A stretch of 64,000 bases of DNA from NCBI GenBank assembly GCA_036259835.1, contig DATABA010000022.1, forward strand, positions 1-64,000, written 5' to 3'. Made by a program: the position numbers and the translations under genes. Positions within the stretch are counted from its first letter, which is position 1; every line of letters begins with the position of its first letter. This document shows positions 59,735-64,000 of this stretch, piece by piece. The notes beneath the pieces are model-generated. The model was given only the letters and a program-made list of their open reading frames with translations. It did no database searches and was not told the origin of the DNA. This DNA comes from JALYGK01 sp036259835. Lineage in GTDB: Bacteria > Actinomycetota > UBA4738.

Positions 59735-61126
59735 CTAGCCGAACTCCTCGGCGACCAGGTGCCGCTCTACGCTCAGATTGCCGCTCTCAGGCGATTGCGT
59801 TATCCGGTCGAACGCCAGGAGCGTTGGCTGTGGTCGCGGCTCGAAGTAAAGGATCTGAGCGGAGAGAGGGATCCCACCTTCCTGCGTGAACACCGTGAAA
59901 CCGGATCCGCCGGTGGTTCCCGTGCGGAGAAAAATGGTGCCGTGCATCATCCGCGCTGCGGGCTGGTGGAAGTGTCCGGAGATCACAACCGGAACGCGGC
60001 CCGCGACGGCCTCGGCCATTCGGTCGTCGTGCACGGCGACCACCGCGGGTGGCGTCAAGCCCATTTGCACCTCCCTAAGGATCCGCTCCCCGGCCTGTCT
60101 CGCTTGCGCCTCGAACTCGGCGTCGTTCACCGTGGTTTCCTTGTTGGGCGTGAAGACCGGGTGTCGCAGCCCATAGAACGTCACCCCCGCCTTCTGCACG
60201 GACGCGCCGTTCAGGACCGTGACGTTCGGGACCCGCGCCATCGCCGCTTCGATGGACGGCCCATCATGATTGCCGGGAACGAAGAGGTACGGGCGGTTGA
60301 AGCCCGGGACGAACCTGGCGATGAGGTCCTCGGCCGGCGTTCCGAACGATGTGAGGTCGCCCGTATCGACCACAACGTCCACGTCGAACGCCTCGGCGAG
60401 CTGTCGGGCGAACTCCATCCCAAGTGGCGACAGGTGGACGTCAGCGATATGGAGGACCCGAATCTGATCGCCCGGAAATTGCCTCGTCTGGATCCGGCTG
60501 TACACGCGAGCGGCGCCGCTGACGATCCGTTGGAGCTCCAGACGGAAGGCGTCGATCCGAGCCGCGGCGGTCTCCACTTCTCCCACGAGCCGCGGCGCGA
60601 GTGCCAGCGAACCGGAGAACCGCGGGGCCCGAAACGCGTTGCTGTCGTAGGTGACCCAGGCGGCCAGCTCGCTTCCACCGACCACGGTCACCGGAACCAC
60701 CAGCGATAGCAGAACCGCTCGCCAGTTCGTTCGAAACACCAGCACGGCCAGGAGCAGCGCCCCGAGGATTCCCATCCCGAGCAGTTGAAACCCAAAGGGA
60801 ACCACGTGCCTTCGGGCGGAATCACCGATGTCGTCGGCGAGCTGACGAACGCTTTGGTCGCGGACCAGCCTCGTGAGTTCCTGGATCTCAACTTCCCGAA
60901 GCGTGGCGCGAAACGACAGTGGAGGTGCGTGCGTATCGGCGGTAACGCGGCCGAGAGGAGGAAGCACGATCTCCGTCTGCCCGCTCCCAAATGCGCCCGA
61001 AAGTTCGACGTCGAAGGGTCCGAGTGCGGCGCCTCGTTTCGCCCCGACCGTGACCCCCAGCCATGTGCCGGCCAGTCCGACGCCTGCCACGGCGAGCAGC
61101 ATCACGGTTCGTTTGCCGAGCTTCAT
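59735..61126 (-). CDS. Membrane-anchored metallophosphoesterase
   Basis: A 463-residue protein. An N-terminal helix (VMLLAVAGVGLAGTWLGVTV) and a pair near residues 115-155 (GFQLLGMGILGALLLAVLVF, AVLLSLVVPVTVVGGSELAA) flank an extracytoplasmic region. The C-terminal phosphoesterase has ADVHLSP, DTGDLTS, GNHDGP, AVHDDR and GHFHQP, a full metal-binding set. It probably acts outside the membrane or at its inner face; substrate unknown. Confidence 0.87.
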   Translation of the reverse strand: MKLGKRTVMLLAVAGVGLAGTWLGVTVGAKRGAALGPFDVELSGAFGSGQTEIVLPPLGRVTADTHAPPLSFRATLREVEIQELTRLVRDQSVRQLADDIGDSARRHVVPFGFQLLGMGILGALLLAVLVFRTNWRAVLLSLVVPVTVVGGSELAAWVTYDSNAFRAPRFSGSLALAPRLVGEVETAAARIDAFRLELQRIVSGAARVYSRIQTRQFPGDQIRVLHIADVHLSPLGMEFARQLAEAFDVDVVVDTGDLTSFGTPAEDLIARFVPGFNRPYLFVPGNHDGPSIEAAMARVPNVTVLNGASVQKAGVTFYGLRHPVFTPNKETTVNDAEFEAQARQAGERILREVQMGLTPPAVVAVHDDRMAEAVAGRVPVVISGHFHQPAARMMHGTIFLRTGTTGGSGFTVFTQEGGIPLSAQILYFEPRPQPTLLAFDRITQSPESGNLSVERHLVAEEFG

Positions 61127-61143
61127 TTGGAGTGGAGCCGACT

Positions 61144-61845
61144 TTAGCCAGGTGGGACCGGCGGCACCTCGGCCGTAAAGATCGCCGTTCCCGATTCCCG
61201 TTCGATCAAGTCGAGCCCAGCCATCTCAAACAGAGAGATTGGCGACGCCGAACCAAAGGTGCCGCGGCCGCCGGTGAGCTTCACTCGTCCGAGCGGGACC
61301 CTGTGCCCTCGTCTGGTGCGCAGCTGGACGTCGAACATACCCGACCGCCGGCCCTCGGTGATCACCACGAACACCCACGGGGTCGCCCCCTCGTACGCGA
61401 ATGCCGTCCCCGCTCGTCGAGCCCTCGTTTCCATCAGCGGGAAGGCACCCAGTCCCTTCCCGTCGGAAACTTCGAGCGTCCGCTTGTAGAGCCGCACCAG
61501 CTCCAGGTCCTCTCTCAATGCGACGTAGCCGCCCACGAGCGCGGCCGTCGCTCCAAGAACGGCCGCGGTGGCGAGTGCGATCGTGCGACGCAACCAGGGT
61601 GGTCTTGCCGGCGTGCGTCCGAGTCGCTCGACCACCTTTCGCTCGAATTGGTCCGGCGGTGCCTCCTCCGGTCCGGTCAGCAGCAACGCGTCCGCCACGC
61701 TGGTGAAATCCTCGAGCTCGCGGCGACATTTCAGGCACGTCCCCAGATGGGCTAGGGCTCGGGTCCGGTCGTCCTCCGAAGCGATGCCCAGGGCGAGCTC
61801 CGCCACCAGGTCGTGCACGTGCTCGCGCGCATCGTCGTCCGTCAT
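61144..61845 (-). CDS. Zinc-finger anti-sigma factor (RskA-like)
   Basis: A 233-residue anti-sigma. The N-terminal zinc-binding domain has HLGTCLKCRREL (His-x3-Cys-x2-Cys). One membrane helix is near residues 85-108 (TIALATAAVLGATAALVGGYVAL) and an outside anti-sigma-K-type domain ends it (PLGRVKLTGGRGTFGSAS). The ATG overlaps the sigma stop (ATGA), so it holds the sigma factor until a signal releases it. Confidence 0.9.
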   Translation of the reverse strand: MTDDDAREHVHDLVAELALGIASEDDRTRALAHLGTCLKCRRELEDFTSVADALLLTGPEEAPPDQFERKVVERLGRTPARPPWLRRTIALATAAVLGATAALVGGYVALREDLELVRLYKRTLEVSDGKGLGAFPLMETRARRAGTAFAYEGATPWVFVVITEGRRSGMFDVQLRTRRGHRVPLGRVKLTGGRGTFGSASPISLFEMAGLDLIERESGTAIFTAEVPPVPPG

Positions 61846-62408
61846 CGCTCGCCTTCCAGTGCGGTTCTCAACTTCAGAATCCCGCTTCGAATCCTCGTCT
61901 TCGCGGTTCCGAGCGGAATCTGCTCGGCTTCGGCGATCTGTCGAACTGTCATTCCGCCGAACGCCGCCATGATCAGCGCCCGCCGTTGATCATCGGGAAG
62001 TCCCTTCAACGCCTCCCGGAGCGCTCCAACTTCGTGCCCCGTCATGGCGGCGTCCTCAGGGTTCGGCGCCGGATCGGTCTCCGCAAGGGCAAGGATCGCG
62101 TCGGGATCCATCGGCGTGGATCGGCTGTGTCGCGAAGCATCCACCGCCGTGTTCCGCGCGATGGTGAGCAGCCAGGACGCCACGGCCCCGCGTCGGGAGT
62201 CGTACCCACCGGCGTGTTTCCAGGCGCGGACGAACGTTTCCTGCGCGACCTCTTCGGCCGCGGCCCTATCGCCCACGATGGCGAGGGCCAGCCCAAAAAC
62301 GCGGGCCTGGAACCGTCGAACGAATGCGGCCGCGGCGTCGGGGTCACCCGAGGCGAGTCCCGCGAGGAGTGACTCGTCGGAGTGCGAGCGCTTGGGATCC
62401 AACCACAT
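61842..62408 (-). CDS. ECF RNA polymerase sigma factor (SigK-like)
   Basis: ATG at 62408 gives 188 residues; the in-frame extension to 62519 has no sigma content. Region 2: DAAAAFVRRFQARVFGLALA, AAAEEVAQETFVRAWKHAGG and VASWLLTIARNTAVDASRH. Region 4: MTVRQIAEAEQIPLGTAKTR. It is paired with a zinc anti-sigma. An LAGLASGD start matches SigK/SigL-type ECFs. Confidence 0.92.
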   Translation of the reverse strand: MWLDPKRSHSDESLLAGLASGDPDAAAAFVRRFQARVFGLALAIVGDRAAAEEVAQETFVRAWKHAGGYDSRRGAVASWLLTIARNTAVDASRHSRSTPMDPDAILALAETDPAPNPEDAAMTGHEVGALREALKGLPDDQRRALIMAAFGGMTVRQIAEAEQIPLGTAKTRIRSGILKLRTALEGER

Positions 62409-62575
62409 AAGGAATACCGGCTTACCCCACACTCCGGATGTCGAGGGAAGCCCGACTTTAGTAGGGACGCAATGCCGCCCGCGGGCCGGTGGCTCAAAGG
62501 GAGTCGGATCGGCAGCCAACGCCGAGATCTCCCGTTGACCGCTCTCACGAACGGCGGCGCTAGCATGACGGCCGC

Positions 62576-63781
62576 ATGGACCAGCTTTCGGCCGACGAAG
62601 TCGCCTCGCGATCGGGGGTAAGCATCGACTTCGTCGAGCGTCTGGTCGAGTTCGGGATCCTCGCGCCGGCCGATCGCGAACGTGCCTTCTCCCGCGGCGA
62701 CATCAACAGGACACGACTCGCCCACGCATGCCAAGAGGCCGGGCTCCCGCTCCAGGAAATCGCCCGTGCGGTGAGAGAAGGGAAATTCTCATTTGGGTTC
62801 CTCGACCTGCCGCACTACGAGTGGTCCTCGCTTGCACCGAAGACAGGGCGTGACATCGCGAACGAAACCGGGCTCTCGCTCGATTTCCTTGCGGCGCTGC
62901 GGCAGGCTCAGGGGTTCGCCCGCCCGCCACCGGACGAGCCGATGCGAGAGGACGAGATCTCGCTTCTTCCCGTCCTTCAACGCGCCCTGGAGGCTTCGGT
63001 TGCTGACGAGGCGGACGTCATCCGGATCCTCCGGGTCTATTCAGACGCGCTTCGGCGAATCGCCGAAGCGGAGACCCATTTGTTCCACTCGAACGTGGAG
63101 CTTCGGGCTCTGCAGTCAGGGATGAGTGAGCGGCAGCTCACCGACCTTGCCGCGACGTTGTCGGCAGAGTTCATCCCGCTGATCGACCAAACGATCCTTA
63201 CGCTCTACCGGCGCCAGCGAGAGCGAGCCTGGATTGAAGATCTCGTCGGCCATATCGAACGGGCCGTCGAAGAGGCCGGATACCGCCGGCCGCTGGGACG
63301 CCCTCCGGCGATGTGCTTCCTCGATATGGCCGGCTACACGAGGCTGACCGAAGAGATGGGTGACCGAGCGGCGGCGGATCTCGCCGCCAAGCTGGTGGGC
63401 TTCGTGGAGCACGAGTCGCTCGAACGTGGCGGCCAGCCCGTCAAGTGGCTGGGCGACGGCGTGATGTTTTACTTCAAGGACCCCGCCGCGGCGGTCGACG
63501 CCGCCCTCGAAATGGTCGCCACCTCGCCTCAGGTCGGGTTGCCTCCCTCGCATGCCGGCGTCGCCGCAGGGCCGGTGATCTTCCAGGACGGCGACTACTT
63601 CGGTCGAACGGTGAACATGGCGTCGCGCATCGCCGCCCGCGCCGATCCAGGCCAGGTCCTGGTGAGCGAAGAGGTCGTCGAGGCCGTCGAAAGGGGCGAC
63701 GGCATCCGCTTCGAGGAGTTCGGCCCCGTCGAATTGAAGGGGCTCATGAAGCCGGTTTCGCTGTTCGAAGCTCGGCGCTAG
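62576..63781 (+). CDS. Class III cyclase with MerR-like/adenylate-cyclase regulatory N-terminus
   Basis: A 401-residue protein. The first 80 residues look like a winged-helix/MerR-like module (LSADEVASRSGVSIDFVERL, RGDINRTRLAHACQEAGLPL). Residues about 80-230 match the regulatory domain of Rv1264-type cyclases. The catalytic domain (about 235-400) has FLDMAGYTRL, VKWLGDGVMFYF with the adenine-selecting Lys, and DYFGRTVNMASRI, a canonical set. Cytosolic. Its stop overlaps by 4 bases the stop of the opposite-strand gene at the window end. Confidence 0.88.
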   Translation: MDQLSADEVASRSGVSIDFVERLVEFGILAPADRERAFSRGDINRTRLAHACQEAGLPLQEIARAVREGKFSFGFLDLPHYEWSSLAPKTGRDIANETGLSLDFLAALRQAQGFARPPPDEPMREDEISLLPVLQRALEASVADEADVIRILRVYSDALRRIAEAETHLFHSNVELRALQSGMSERQLTDLAATLSAEFIPLIDQTILTLYRRQRERAWIEDLVGHIERAVEEAGYRRPLGRPPAMCFLDMAGYTRLTEEMGDRAAADLAAKLVGFVEHESLERGGQPVKWLGDGVMFYFKDPAAAVDAALEMVATSPQVGLPPSHAGVAAGPVIFQDGDYFGRTVNMASRIAARADPGQVLVSEEVVEAVERGDGIRFEEFGPVELKGLMKPVSLFEARR

Positions 63782-64000
63782 GGCGAGAGCGCCCTTTCAC
63801 GGCCGCTGACGGCTGCCACCGCGAGGCACGCCGGGCACGAGGCTTCCGTCCATGGCTGTGCCGCGCCGCGGCGGCCTCGACGGGCGATCCACACGACGAC
63901 TCCCACCGCGACAAGGAGAAGGAGACCGATCAGAACGGGACCCCGGGCCCGGTTCAGCGCGTCTTCGGCGATCGGCCCGAGAAGAAAGCCGAGGGCGAGA
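63778..64000 (-). CDS. Membrane protein, C-terminal part (DedA-like?; cut by window end)
   Basis: The minus strand is open from the window edge to a stop at 63778: LALGFLLGPIAEDALNRARG, then a hydrophobic helix PVLIGLLLLVAVGVVVWIAR followed by RRGRRG and a short tail with one CPAC. The short GPIAED-like loop and last helix plus basic tail resemble the end of DedA/VTT-domain proteins. The 5' part lies outside the window, so the family call is tentative. Confidence 0.5.
   Translation of the reverse strand, partial: LALGFLLGPIAEDALNRARGPVLIGLLLLVAVGVVVWIARRGRRGAAQPWTEASCPACLAVAAVSGRERALSP

Noticed and set aside
59312..60709. 465-residue plus-strand frame
   Set aside because: Antisense to the metallophosphoesterase and catalase-like genes and rich in Arg/Gly without motifs.
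1..64000. CRISPR array
   Set aside because: No regularly spaced repeats of 25-40 bases were seen; the only clear direct repeats are the tRNA copy and the 20-mer.
1..64000. Intact insertion sequence or transposase
   Set aside because: No DDE/HUH transposase or terminal inverted repeats were recognised in either strand.

Overview
The window reads as a chromosomal segment of a high-GC actinobacterium, probably an uncultured soil lineage. Pointers are a mycothiol-dependent maleylpyruvate-isomerase-type enzyme, a MptB-like polyprenol-phosphate-mannose mannosyltransferase, the galU-moeA order with a nearby GlpR/SepX-like membrane protein, DUF2277, MEDS-HATPase proteins, several class III cyclases and frequent GTG/TTG starts with 4-base stop/start overlaps. 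Species cannot be told from the sequence alone.

Left part (1-16.5 kb): a sensor kinase fragment and a stand-alone receiver, an S9 prolyl-oligopeptidase-like peptidase, a large transporter-HEAT-cyclic-nucleotide-binding protein, a decayed SnoaL-like gene, two giant class III cyclases carrying STAND/AAA ATPase and TPR regions, an unlisted 59-aa small gene, an orphan CpaF-type ATPase with a broken Walker A, and a membrane sulfatase-like protein. With two further cyclases at 27.7 and 62.6 kb the window has four cyclases and one likely cyclic-nucleotide effector.

Middle (16.5-42 kb): a polyamine-type ABC operon (ATPase, Tat/lipoprotein binding protein, two permeases) continuing into an XRE-cupin regulator, a saccharopine-dehydrogenase-like enzyme and RidA; an ECF sigma/anti-sigma pair followed by a cupredoxin, both units preceded by the same GGAACC-N17-GTA candidate promoter; a tRNA-Arg(CCT); an ArsR-type regulator with a visible promoter/operator driving an MFS exporter; CpaB; MTA phosphorylase with an apparent CTG start; FmdB; and the galU-moeA-moaC-membrane protein-translin row, which resembles the Glp/GlpR (SepX) cell-division neighbourhood of other actinobacteria.

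Island (42.2-58.17 kb): an intact tRNA-Ala(CGC) is followed by a remnant of a tyrosine integrase, and a 40-bp copy of the tRNA 3' end (one mismatch) recurs 15.9 kb downstream. Between them lie decayed genes (a frameshifted small membrane protein, two XRE regulator remnants), an ECF sigma/anti-sigma-like pair and a compact cargo: a TetR regulator with two matching palindromic operators, a second polyamine-type ABC importer, a nucleotidyltransferase-metallophosphoesterase-APC permease row, two convergent creatinase-like M24 paralogues that both lack canonical metal-site residues, and a nitrilase-family amidase. This looks like an acquired uptake-and-hydrolysis module for an amide or amidine nitrogen compound; the substrate is unknown.

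Right part (58.2-64 kb): a secreted Gly-rich protein, a catalase-fold-like protein, a membrane metallophosphoesterase, a second ECF sigma/zinc anti-sigma pair, a MerR-like-plus-cyclase protein and the 3' end of a membrane protein that may be DedA-like.
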